64,000 bases of DNA, taken from contig CM041465.1 of the NCBI GenBank assembly GCA_023213395.1, positions 106,709,741-106,773,740 on the forward strand. The letters run 5' to 3'. How positions within the stretch are numbered: the first letter of the stretch is position 1; every line of letters starts with the position of its first letter. Positions 33,978-43,488 of this stretch are shown here, piece by piece. The notes under the pieces were generated by a model that was not told the origin of the DNA, searched no databases, and saw only the letters and a list, made by a program, of their open reading frames with translations. The position numbers and the translations under genes are program-made. The DNA comes from Cycas panzhihuaensis. Its lineage: Eukaryota; Cycadophyta.

Positions 33978-34505
33978 GTTCCTCATTCATACACTTCAAA
34001 ATATTGATTCTACTAAAGAGGCCTAGAACTTGTTAAAGAAGGTGCATGAAAAGATCCCTGAAGTGGTGCAGGAGATTGTCAAAAAGATAAATCAATTATG
34101 TGATACAGGTACCAAAGGTAAAGCAAGAGAAAAGGTCACTCTTGGAGAACAAGCTATGTGCGACAACTTGACCAAGAACCAAAAAAAAAAAAGTTGAAGA
34201 GAAAAGCAAAAAAGGGGAATGCAAGCAATTAGATTGATTCCAGTGAGACCAAATCTCTCATAGACTCATCTGAAGTTCATAAAATGGATGAAAATTTGTG
34301 TAAACCTATTCCTGAAAATAGGCCCGATGATCACCATTTGAAATCTAAGGAAGAAGATAAAAATGAACATTTGATGATTGAGAAAAATATTATTTCACCA
34401 AACACTTTCAGCCTCAGAATGTTGAAAGGGAAGACTGTGTTGCAAATTACTGAAAGGATAAAGGTTGAAAAATCTAAAAATGATTTCAAAGAGCATCTGT
34501 TATAG
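33978..34505 (+). pseudogene. element C internal coding remnant, part 2
   Basis: This continues the frame broken by D at 13445: a helical, charged segment (LLKKVHEKIPEVVQEIVKKI) with one TAG, then a Lys-rich stretch around a poly-A run near 34180. A further open stretch at 34284-34505 (SLRMLKGKTVLQITERIKVE) follows. I do not recognise the protein. Charge pattern and Lys/Glu richness fit a gag-like or nucleic-acid-binding role, but that is inference only. Confidence 0.45.
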
Positions 34506-34697
34506 GTGGTACATTATGGTGACACAGGTACCTTAGTAAAAGGTTTAGGCAACATTACAGTTATATCTGTTGATAGATTAATTGCCAATTTTTAAATGCT
34601 ATCAGGTCACACAGTTGTATGCATGTGCACAAAACTCTATTTAGTCGTGTTCAATATGACAACATTTTTTGTTGTTATCCTTGAAAGAATTTAAATT

Positions 34698-35348
34698 GTG
34701 CTAACATATCCTGCAATGGCATTGGAAGATTCCTTCAAAGAAAGGAAGGATACTGTTGGAATGTCATTTGATCAAAATCTTGTCCACCAAGATAGTTGTA
34801 TATTTTGGGTAGGTTACTTAGTCATGAAAGTCAATCATGTTGAGGTGATATATTGTCTTTACGTAACCATAATTGGAAAGCGTGTACATGTAATTGTAAC
34901 AAGAATTTTCATCATATTTGGCACGTCAATAGATTCCATGGATGATGAAAAGAAAACAAAGTATTTTGTTGGTTCAAGACAAGTACCTATACTTGTGGTG
35001 TTAGAAAAGAAATCATTGTCTCTCCTTTCCCTTCGTGAGAGTGATTATTAGCCTAAAAAGTTGATCATACTTGTTGTCTTGGAGACAAATAAATTCTTTC
35101 TTTTCGTGGAAATCTTGAAGTTCAAATCTTATGGTGTCACATTTGATGCTAGAGATAATAATCAGAGGAGATCACACCTCCAGTTGAAAAATGCAAATAC
35201 AATAGCAATCATCAAGCAAGAAATAGAGGATGATGGAACAAACATGATACAAAGGACTAAAAGGCTTTACAAAGATTCCCAGACTAAGGCGTTACAAATT
35301 CAAACATCTCATGTCTTGTCTTGTGTCAATTTTTTTGTCTATCAATAG
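34698..35348 (+). pseudogene. element C copy of the C/D/F conserved ORF
   Basis: Two consecutive open stretches (34698-35051 and 35061-35348). The first has MALEDSFKER, FWVGYLVMKVN, a hydrophobic strand-like part (VTIIGKRVHVIVTRIFIIFG) and SMDDEKKTKYF. F has FWIDYLIMKVN, ISIIRKHMHVSIIEILIIL and SLSDTEKARYI in the same order. The end, in a shifted frame, gives KIPRLRRYKFK, matching the IPRSK(x)2KFK motif of D. No known family is recognised; frames are broken by stops and at least one frameshift. Confidence 0.65.
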
Positions 35349-35416
35349 TATTAGGTGTCATGATGTCTTTGGTATTTAGTTTTTTTGTGGTCTTGACATT
35401 AAACATTAAGGGGAGG

Positions 35417-35822
35417 TGTTAGAAGATAATGTTTAATGTGTAATGTTTTGAGGTGTAAGTTGTGTCTTAGGGTCAATAGTGTTGTAATCCTAAGTATTAT
35501 GTTAGGGTCTAAGGGTCTCATATTATAATATTGTTATGTAAGAAGTTGAAAGGTCATTGGTCAATTAGAAGATGAAAAATCATTAGATAGGTTAAAGGTC
35601 TTTTGTCCCACATGGAACTCACCTCACCTTCATATTCCCACCTGTGATATATAAATAGGTGAGTGAGGTAGAGTAGGGACATCGAGTTATCATGGAGTCT
35701 CTTGTTGTGTCCATGGTGTGGTAGTATCATGATGTAGTTATTCGTAATCTGAGCTGATACAGTTTCCATTTTATACATTGATCTTGTTGATGCTGAATGC
35801 TCTCTATGTTGAAAGTTTAACA
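35417..35822 (+). repeat. 3' LTR of element C (polypurine tract 35405-35416)
   Basis: 406 bp, TGTTAGAAGATAATG to GAAAGTTTAACA, after the tract ATTAAGGGGAGG. TSD AATCA follows at 35823-35827. Confidence 0.93.
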
Positions 35823-35827
35823 AATCA

Positions 35828-36290
35828 AACATCAACAAAAATGTCAAACACCCTTTTGAAGGGAGAGAAGGATGAAATAGGTTCAAATAGTTATAGATGC
35901 CCCTACATAGATCTCAAGGTAGAGATGCCAAACATGAGCTCACAAAGAATGAGATGCCCTAGATTGGGTGCCAACTGTCATGCAGATCTAAGATGCCTTC
36001 TAGGGCAACAACTTGATTTTGTTTTTTGAATTTTGGCCCTACACACTACAGCAAAACACAAATGCCCTACACATGATAAATTTTCATTTCTTTTTTTCTT
36101 TTGAATAAACTCCTAATGAATAGAGGAATAGTCCCACAAAATTACATAACTAAGGAAGATTTGCTCCCAAAAAAAATCAAAGTACAATAATGATTTTTGA
36201 ATAAATTCTCTCCAAAAAATTGTACTTTGAAATAACAAGCTTAAACTATGGAGTTAACTCTCACTAAGAAAAAACTCACTTGGCTACCAG
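35828..36290 (-). other. leader of minus-strand element J
   Basis: Sequence between the right end of C and the PBS of J. No protein domain is visible on either strand. It reads as AT-rich untranslated leader on the minus strand. Confidence 0.45.
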
Positions 36291-36306
36291 CCTAGCTCTA
36301 ATACCA
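36291..36306 (-). other. primer-binding site of J
   Basis: CCTAGCTCTAATACCA is the complement of TGGTATTAGAGCTAGG, a near match to the initiator-Met tRNA site, so a minus-strand LTR should lie to its right. Confidence 0.65.
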
Positions 36307-36724
36307 AAAATTTAAGAAAAGTGAGATCTTGAGCCAAGTGAGGTGAAAAGCCAATGAACAAAACACAACAGTAGATATGAACAAAAGAGGAGGTAGAATT
36401 GCTCTACGCTCCAATAGTATTCCCAAAGCATAACAATGCATTTATTATTCATCTTTACAAGAAGGGAAATGGTCCCTATAAATAGTATGAGCGAGTCCTT
36501 AGGATTGAGACACTTATCACACGTCCATAATGACAGAAGTGTTCACATGGATCAAGGTGGGTGAGTCCTTGGGATTGCAAAACATGTCACACATCCATAA
36601 AGAAGGAATTATTCACTTGGATCAAGTGAAGAATTAAACACAACTTACATAAAGTGCACAATATGCATTAATTATAAAGTGATTAAAACTACATGCTTAA
36701 TGATGAAACATAAAGGTTCTAACA
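36307..36724 (-). repeat. 5' LTR of minus-strand element J
   Basis: On the minus strand it starts TGTTAGAACC at 36724. It contains CTATTTATAGGG near 36490-36475, followed by a poly-A-signal-like AATAATAAATGC, as in LTR U3-R regions. The inner boundary beside the PBS is not a clean CA, so it is approximate to a few bases. No partner LTR was found in the window. Confidence 0.55.
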
Positions 36725-36917
36725 AGATTCGACTCTTCAGGAACAGTCATTTGTATCATAGAGTGATAGCGATTAGTACAAAATGAGAACAATTAGTCAA
36801 GAATGGGAATGATCAAAAACAAACAATTCTCTGACAAGCCAGCAACTACAATAGAAAATCGTATGGAAACATAGACGTACAGAAAAGGCATCATTATCAA
36901 AATTGTAATCAATGTTT

Positions 36918-37189
36918 TGTTAAGAAAGGTCAAAAGTCACCTTGTAATGGTTGCAACTATTAGGTCAAAATATTGTAAAATGGAGTATAAATAGGCCATT
37001 CTCACCCCAGTTTTGGTGTGAATCAAGTAATCAAGCATATCCACATGTGAGACATTCCCAAGGCATTGTAACTGACTACTGATTAATGCAATATTGAGCT
37101 ACAAGGAAAATGTATGTATTATTCATGTGTATGCTTGAGTAAAGTATCCCTATGTGAGTACATCTATGTGTATGAGAAAAGTGCTAACA
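36918..37189 (+). repeat. probable solo LTR
   Basis: 272 bp, TGTTAAG to GCTAACA, with inverted ends and GTATAAATAGG near 36979 as a TATA box. Flanks are TGTTT (36913-36917) and TGTTG (37190-37194), four of five matching. No PBS-to-body sequence of an element follows. 36725-36917 and 37195-37388 hold nothing I recognise. Confidence 0.5.
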
Positions 37190-37393
37190 TGTTGTATCAA
37201 GTCAACAAGGTGTATGCGGCTTACGACATGTAAAGACCAGCGCCAAGGTAAAATAGGACCCACATTGAGGTGTAAATGGGCAATTTCATGATGACCAGTG
37301 TACTGTAACCAAAATCAACAAGCTTGCAATGTTCGCAATGTAGTGATTCTCCCCCTATGATTCTAGTATTTTGTAGAGCAAGCTTCTTCTTAT

Positions 37394-37753
37394 TGTTGTG
37401 ATTTTAACATAGAGAACATTCAACTATAAGAACAATATCAACATCCAGAGAATCACTCAATATAATCAGAATATATTACCATACCAAAAGCACCAAGGAC
37501 TCAAGGTGAGCCTTGATGCTGTGATGCTTTTACATACTACCTCAACCACCTTTATATACCAAAGAGGTGGGAGACTATACATCCCAAGTAATGCATGTGG
37601 GACAAATACCTTTGTCCTGACCAATAGCATTACACCACTAACTTGACCAATAAACTTATATCCTTTTACATGACCTTTTGACCCTAAGACTTAGGACTAT
37701 CACTTATTATCCTAGGACCCACATACATTACACATTAAACATTATTTCTAACA
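37394..37753 (-). repeat. 3' LTR of element F (polypurine tract 37754-37772)
   Basis: 360 bp; plus-strand reading TGTTGTGATTTTAAC to TTTCTAACA. CCTCCCCTTAATGTTTAATG beside it is the complement of CATTAAACATTAAGGGGAGG, the same tract as C. Confidence 0.95.
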
Positions 37754-37844
37754 CCTCCCCTTAATGTTTAATGTTTGAACAAATGACAATTTGACATACA
37801 TTGACACTTGACATGAAAAGACAACATGACAAGGGACATGACTA

Positions 37845-38480
37845 TCAACAGATTCTAATGTACTTGTCTTCTTTGAATCTCCACCGTCTTGATCTTGGAA
37901 AGGTCTTGAACACCATGTCTTGGGCATGGTCTTGGTCTTCAACCTTGTAGTGTCCCTTCGTAGTCATCTTTTTGAACCGACGATCTTCGAGCTTTGCTTC
38001 TTTCAACTTCATATGCAGTTGAGAATCCTTTGACATGCTAAACAAGTGGTGGATGATGGCTAATTGCACATGATCCTGCATGTACTCATCAAAGACGTCT
38101 ATCACCTGTTTACTTCCATTTTCTTTAGTGGGTGAGTAACCAAAAAAATAGATATTAGCAATATCATCGTTATCCAAGTGTAGCAATGAGACATCACCAT
38201 TATCCTCCCCTGAAGCGATGGATTTATTGAGTAGAGTTCCTGTAACCTGTGTGATGTACCTTGCTTTCTCTGTGTCGCTCAAGGAATTCCATGAGCTAAG
38301 TATAATGAGTATTTCTATGATACTCACATGCATATGCTTCCTGATTATGGATATATATACATTGACTTTCATAATCAGGTAATCTATCCAAAAGGAAATA
38401 TGATTTCGATAAGCAAGATCCTGGTGACATGATATCCTCCTTATGTTCCTTTGAAAGCAACTTCCTAGTGCCGTTCTAGG
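37845..38480 (-). pseudogene. element F copy of the C/D/F conserved ORF
   Basis: The minus strand is open for 175 codons from 38372 to 37845. Landmarks in order: MKVNVYISIIRKHMHVS, SLSDTEKARYITQVTG, an acidic part (GEDNGDVSLLHLDNDD), VFDEYMQDHVQLA, SKDSQLHMKLKEAKLED and MVFKTFPRSRRWRFK. Just upstream, in another frame, MALGSCFQR and FWIDYLIMKVN match C. This is the longest undamaged copy of the conserved ORF in the window. Function unknown; no motif of polymerase, protease or integrase is present. Confidence 0.7.
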
Positions 38481-38784
38481 ATATCTTTGTTATAATTTTG
38501 ATCTTCTCAAAGATGAGAGTGGAGAATGTACACGAGTTGAGGGAGATCATGGATATTTTCCAATACATGCAAATTCTTGTAAGACACATCACCAATTGAA
38601 TTCTTCCTATCAACTTGTCAACGCAAATCAGGATAACATTATCCATACCTTTTGTTGGGCAGCTCATGTCTCCACGGACTATTATTGGCAAAGATTGGTG
38701 CACAAGTTTTCGATCAAAATTTGGTTCCTTTATAAGACTTATGGTTTTGTTCTGTTGCTTTTGCTTCTTTTCTTTCCTCTTCAA
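38481..38784 (-). pseudogene. element F, N-terminal coding remnant
   Basis: Minus-strand open stretch starting with a Lys-rich segment (MKRKEKKQKQQNK) and FDRKLVHQSLPI, ending near 38476. Its position and Lys-rich start parallel the region around 34180-34300 in C. No domain recognised. It probably belongs to the same ORF as 37845-38480, separated by frame changes. Confidence 0.45.
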
Positions 38785-41526
38785 CTTCTTCCTTTGATTC
38801 TTTGCCCTTTTGATTTTCTCTGTACTTCTTGGTCCTTTTCATGCACTTACATCAATAGTTTCCAAGCGTCCTCAAATTTGAATCAAGATTCTGAGAACTG
38901 AACAATGAAGTGATAGGAAGTAGGGAGGTTATCCATATCGATAGTGCAAGTATCACATCAATAACAATTACATTTTTCCTTTTGAATATTTCCTCCCTTC
39001 TTCATGAGCCATTTTAGGTCCCTATGATGCTTTTCCAAAGTTCCTTCACTATAAATATGCTTTCCATCCTAATTTTCCAAAAACGAAAATTAGTTCCAAT
39101 GTATTTGGGCAAAGGAAAGGCGGATCGTGACCGGTATTCATTTCTTTCAGGCACAAAAGTTATGACGTCACTTAACTCCATGATGTAAAAAATACTTGAT
39201 ATACGGGTTTTAGATCTTCAAAAGGCAGTCTACATTAACCACAAACCATGCCGTTGTTTCCTAACGGATGCTTTATTGACCACATGAAAGATAATTTAAG
39301 AAATTGCGGCTATCACATCCTATTGGTACGTACATGAGAGCCATAGGCGTGACCTTGATTTCAACGGATCAATGGGAGGATTGGCACCAACTCGCTTTAG
39401 GATTAACTGCCAATGACACGCCTTCAAAGCGAAATTCACTACGGTCGATACACTTACGAATGACGTCGGTTGATGATTCTGCTTCAAACTCGTGTCTGAG
39501 CAGTTCGAAAAAGAGCTTAAGGATGTGGTGACCCCTTAGGAGGCGCAGGTTTCCACGGTGCATGACTCCACATGGGCACGAGACTACCACATTTGATGCA
39601 ATTAGCGAGAGATAATGATGCAAAACCATTCAAGATATGAGATATCGACATTACAACAAAAATACAAGAGCGTGATCCCGCCAAGACCCACTCTTCTGTT
39701 TGGGTTTCAAATTCATGATTCCACTACCTAAATAGTTAAAATCACATTACAAAGCACATATGGCATATTCCGGACTCTAGAACGCAAGATCAATACATCA
39801 TAAGCACAAATGCTCTGACTCCAATCCTAAGCTTTTAGGCTTGGGTCCTCATAGCTACCCAAAGCATTTCGGAGCTCACAAGTCAACACTGTAATCTTGG
39901 TAAGGCCACAAGCATTGGAACCTTAAAGTTTCCCGGAGGTGCAAGATTGGTGATCACCAAGCGCAAGGCATGCATATGGTAACAACCATCCCAAAGCATG
40001 CTTGGACCAACGTCACAAGCACATATGCAAATGCTAGTGCTCTATCGAGAGCCTCCAAAAGCGGAGGGACCACATTGTGGGGAATATTGCCCGTGTCAAA
40101 ACAATCACAAAGGCGGGGCTTTGGAGCAGATCTGGACATTCAATGCGCACCTAGTACAAGCGGGCCAAATATCTTATTCTTCTTTGGACAAAACCGGACA
40201 AAGAGTAATTGTCTCCAAGCTATCTTCCATTCTGTCCATGCATCCCAGACCTCTTGCAAGTACTCAATTGATGAAACGGGAAAAAATGTGACTCTGGATT
40301 GTTGGAAACAGAGCCCAGATACCAAGGACTCCAGGCGAATGATTGCAGTACTAACAGCTACGTTCCAATTAACTTGTCGAACGCTTCTTTAGGAGGAAAC
40401 GGGTGTCCGACGACTTTCGTCCAGAAGAACTTCTTTGATGAGGAAGGAGGCGACAACACAACTAATCCGAATACCCCTGCACTTTCAGAATTACGTAGGC
40501 TTGTCCTACCAGATGTGGTTACCCTCGCAGAGAATGCCCTAGCGTGTCTGGAACGGCCATATACACCTCATATGTAAGGCCCGAGAGGAACCATGTCTGA
40601 TAATAGTCGGGATTTTTGAGTGATGTCTTCGAGTAAAGGTTAGCTTGCGACCTCGCCAATATTCATCCCGTCTATCCTAAGGATTGCAACGTCAACCGGG
40701 TCCGCGTTCATAATCCGCAGGACGGGCTTGCACTATTGTTGCAATAGCTCTGAATGTATCTTCAGTCTTTCTGATACGACAGGCATGCGGCCACAGGTGG
40801 ACTCTGATGGCGGCCCTGCATCATTCAGCTTTGAGCGACCTCCTTCCACAGTAGTCTTCGTCTATGGCTTCTTTCGATCATCTTTTTTCATCTGGGTGGC
40901 GTCGTAAGTCTCCATGCAGATGCATCCCTACATCATTCGGCTTTGAGCGACCTCCTTCCACAACAGTCTTCGTCTACGGCTTCGATTTCCTCACCACAGG
41001 TAGATTTCACGGTCAAATCATGGAACGAATGTTCAAAAAACCCTTAACAGAACAGAGAGGCACGGATAGAGTCTAAAGGATCAGAATAGATTCTTCAATG
41101 GAAGACGCAGGATCCGATAAACTTGCAGGTACAGGTAAACAGGTATAGCACAAAATTGGGCGCAAAAAGAGTACATTCTTCATACATGATGGTGATGAAA
41201 TTTCCCCAGCTATAACCCACCAATCGTGACCAGAATCCACCGTGTAGCAGGTGCACGATCAAGCTTCAGGCAGGGTTTTCAATGCCACAATGGGCTGCGC
41301 AACACCGCATGCTTCTCCTCACAACTACTAATTCAAAAGCGAGGTCCCAACGGCAAGAGTGCACAAGAAACAGAACTGCAATAGCACACAGACAGAAGAA
41401 TGAAAGTGACTGAAACCAGGTACATTACATAGGTACAAAATCTCCACGACACCTTAGGGTAGCATCAACTCTCTAGGGTTTCGCCTGGCAACCTGGCAGC
41501 ATTAACTCTCACTGGCAAACGGCACA
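38785..41526 (-). other. element F interior, unrecognised coding-like sequence
   Basis: Around 39300-41000 the sequence is less AT-rich and has more CG dinucleotides than the rest of the window. Overlapping open stretches exist on both strands (plus 39970-40392 and 40299-40577; minus 39629-39369 and 40325-40140). None matches a family I know. The minus frame 39629-39369 (FFELLRHEFEAESSTDVIRK) looks most protein-like. A captured host-gene fragment is possible but unproven. Confidence 0.4.
40816..40983. repeat. direct repeat inside element F, 112-bp spacing
   Basis: CTGCATCATTCAGCTTTGAG at 40816 and CTACATCATTCGGCTTTGAG at 40928 begin two 56-bp copies that end TATGGCTTC and TACGGCTTC. They differ at only a few positions. 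Confidence 0.9.
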
Positions 41527-41542
41527 ACCTGCTCTGATACCA
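41527..41542 (-). other. primer-binding site of F
   Basis: ACCTGCTCTGATACCA, complement of TGGTATCAGAGCAGGT, adjacent to the LTR. It is identical to the site of copia I. Confidence 0.95.
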
Positions 41543-41902
41543 TGTTGAGATTTTAACATAGAGAACATTCAACTATAAGAACAATATCAACATCCAGAGA
41601 ATCACTCAATATAATCAGAATATATTACCATACCAAAAGCACCAAGGACTCAAGGTGAGCCTTGATGCTGTGATGCTTTTACATACTACCTCAACCACCT
41701 TTATATACCAAAGAGGTGGGAGACTATACATCCCAAGTAATGCATGTGGGACAAATACCTTTGTCCTGACCAATAGCATTACACCACTAACTTGACCAAT
41801 AAACTTATATCCTTTTACATGACCTTTTGACCCTAAGACTTAGGACTATCACTTATTATCCTAGGACCCACATACATTACACATTAAACATTATTTCTAA
41901 CA
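41543..41902 (-). repeat. 5' LTR of element F
   Basis: 360 bp. CCTTTATATACC near 41699 is the complement of a TATA box (GGTATATAAAGG). It matches the other LTR except at one base near the start. Confidence 0.95.
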
Positions 41903-41927
41903 CTTATTCCCCCAATATCATGGGTTT

Positions 41928-42500
41928 TTAGTTGGATGTATAGATGGAAAGATTCCTTTGCCCTACGACACAAAGGGATGAAAGGAAGATGGAAGGTCTT
42001 TCTTCCCTTTGACTTAGATCCTTGACGCATAACAATAGGGTTCTTCTAGCATCCATATTGGAAATAACCCCAATTCTCGCTTGATATAGGTGTGTAGCCC
42101 TCCTAGATCTTTTAGAATTAACTTTCTTCCTCATTCACTTTCATCGTTATGCTCATCTTATGAAACTCATAATGAGTGCTCTTGTACTTGCTATCTACGT
42201 CTCTATCTCAATTGTTGCCACAAGATGTACTGCTCATTTTCATACCCCATTACGTAGAACTTCTTCAAGGTTGTCTTGAATTCTTCCCAATTCACTATGG
42301 CCAATCAACCTTCTTATCATTATCTCTAACTAAAGCTTTTCCACCGCATTAGTACACTTTCTATCATTTTTAAACTTGCAAAGGTATCTTTTGTTGACAG
42401 ATATAACCTTAACATGAGAACTATGCCTCCAACTATTGGAGCCATGAATTCAACTTTTTAACATCTAATGAGCCATTGAATGGCTTGGTATCCATCCTTG
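41928..42500 (-). pseudogene. Ty3/gypsy gag remnant
   Basis: Minus-strand reading across shifting frames gives a plant gypsy gag pattern: LDVKKLNSWL near 42460, WKSF near 42340, then WEEFKTTLKKFYVMGYENEQ and a WQQLRQRRRQQVQEHS-like block at about 42290-42170. Stops occur in every frame. It is not the same gag as K, M or N. F is inserted on its downstream side. 42500-42930 shows nothing I can assign. Confidence 0.6.
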
Positions 42501-42929
42501 TTTCTACTTTAAACAGATTTATGAGCACAAGATTATTTACTACTACCAACAAACTTTGTATAATTGGTTGTATAACTGAGCTATGCATGTAGCACAACGA
42601 TGAGAGTATTTCCCAAACTCAATGTTACCATCATCATTTGCATTACATTGAGCAAATAATCCATCTACACCTACATTCCTGCTTGAAATTGGTGCAAATT
42701 AGCTTACAATTGATAAACATAATCTTCGAGACCTCTTTTTTCAAACTCTTCTTACAATTCTTGCTTCAGTTATACCATTGCTACAAAATCCCCTCTTACT
42801 TCAGTAGCTCATCTTCGTCTATTGATTTTTGTTTGAGATATAAGCCCAATAGTTGTTCCCACTTCAAAATACTATTGTTGCATCCAAACCATGAATGTCT
42901 TTAACTTCGATACTATTACATTCCCAATC

Positions 42930-43376
42930 TCTCTCCTACTTGGCCCAGTCATGGCCTGTCTTCTGGCCGACTTCATATTAGGTTCAGTCTCAGTGAATTG
43001 TCTCTTTTCTAGCCGGCTTCCTTTTGAAGATTAAATGTCTCTACATATAGGGGTTCAGTCCCCATTCCAAATCATCTTGTGGTCTTCTTCTCTTGGCATA
43101 AACCCGCCTTTAGGGCTGTAATTAGCTCACCCATTGGACTGCAGGTTTTGGAGATAACCTCGCCTCGAAGAGGGTTGGCCATCTCAAGCACAATATCGGG
43201 GGAATCGAGGGTATTCTGAGCAGTATTGGCTAGCCCTGCAGATTGCATTCCTTGTCCATTTTGACTGGTGTATTTACTATTTTTTGTACTTTTGCTACCA
43301 TTTGTAACCTTTCAGTGAATTTTTCATTGGCGATTTGGGAATTGACAAGTAATAGAGGAAATTGTTCGCCTCAAGT
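42930..43376 (+). repeat. 5' LTR of gypsy K (start approximate)
   Basis: It is recognised by similarity to the N LTR: CTGGCCGAC near 42963, and a GCAGGTTTTGGAGATAACCTCGCCTCGAAGAGG-type block near 43140-43173 corresponding to GCAGTTTGGAGGATACC and following in N. It ends at about 43376 beside a PBS-like GATATCAAAGCTT. The left edge has no paired copy to fix it. Confidence 0.55.
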
Positions 43377-43488
43377 GATATCAAAGCTTCGTTTTGAAAT
43401 GGAAATCTGAAGATAATTTGAACAAATTCGACCAAATTTTTTCCCCCTCCAAGGATGAAACTAAGGTGAGGGAAAAGCCTCGTCTCAA

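Larger units (their letters stand above)
5486..35822 (+). mobile_element. non-autonomous LTR element C, split by nested insertions
   Basis: Two related LTRs (5486-5888 and 35417-35822) bracket 30.3 kb. They are flanked by a perfect 5-bp target duplication, AATCA at 5481-5485 and 35823-35827, so they are the two ends of one insertion. After removing E and D, C's own interior is 5889-7617, 12936-13445 and 33978-35416, about 3.7 kb. No gag, protease, integrase or RT domain is recognisable in that interior. It carries an F-box-like insert and an ORF shared with D and F. The LTRs differ at roughly 35-40 positions by eye, mostly transitions, so it is an old insertion. Confidence 0.9.
37394..41902 (-). 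mobile_element. non-autonomous LTR element F (very young)
   Basis: Two 360-bp LTRs differ at a single base by eye (TGTTGTG against TGTTGAG). Perfect TSDs CTTAT lie at 37389-37393 and 41903-41907. A near-perfect PBS and a clean polypurine tract are present. The 3.8-kb interior has no gag-pol domain. It encodes the ORF shared with C and D near its 3' end and a large unrecognised region. Near identity of the LTRs means insertion was recent on an evolutionary scale, so a helper element was probably active. Confidence 0.94.

Noticed and set aside
39970-40577. Plus-strand open frames in F as host genes
   Set aside because: They overlap each other and open frames on the other strand, and no known family is recognised.
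5889-41542. tRNA genes at the TGGTATCAGAGC-type sites
   Set aside because: Only 12-16 bases match a tRNA 3' end and each sits beside an LTR, so these are primer-binding sites.
42930-43376. Precise left boundary for the K 5' LTR
   Set aside because: There is no second K LTR in the window, so only an approximate start by similarity to N can be given.
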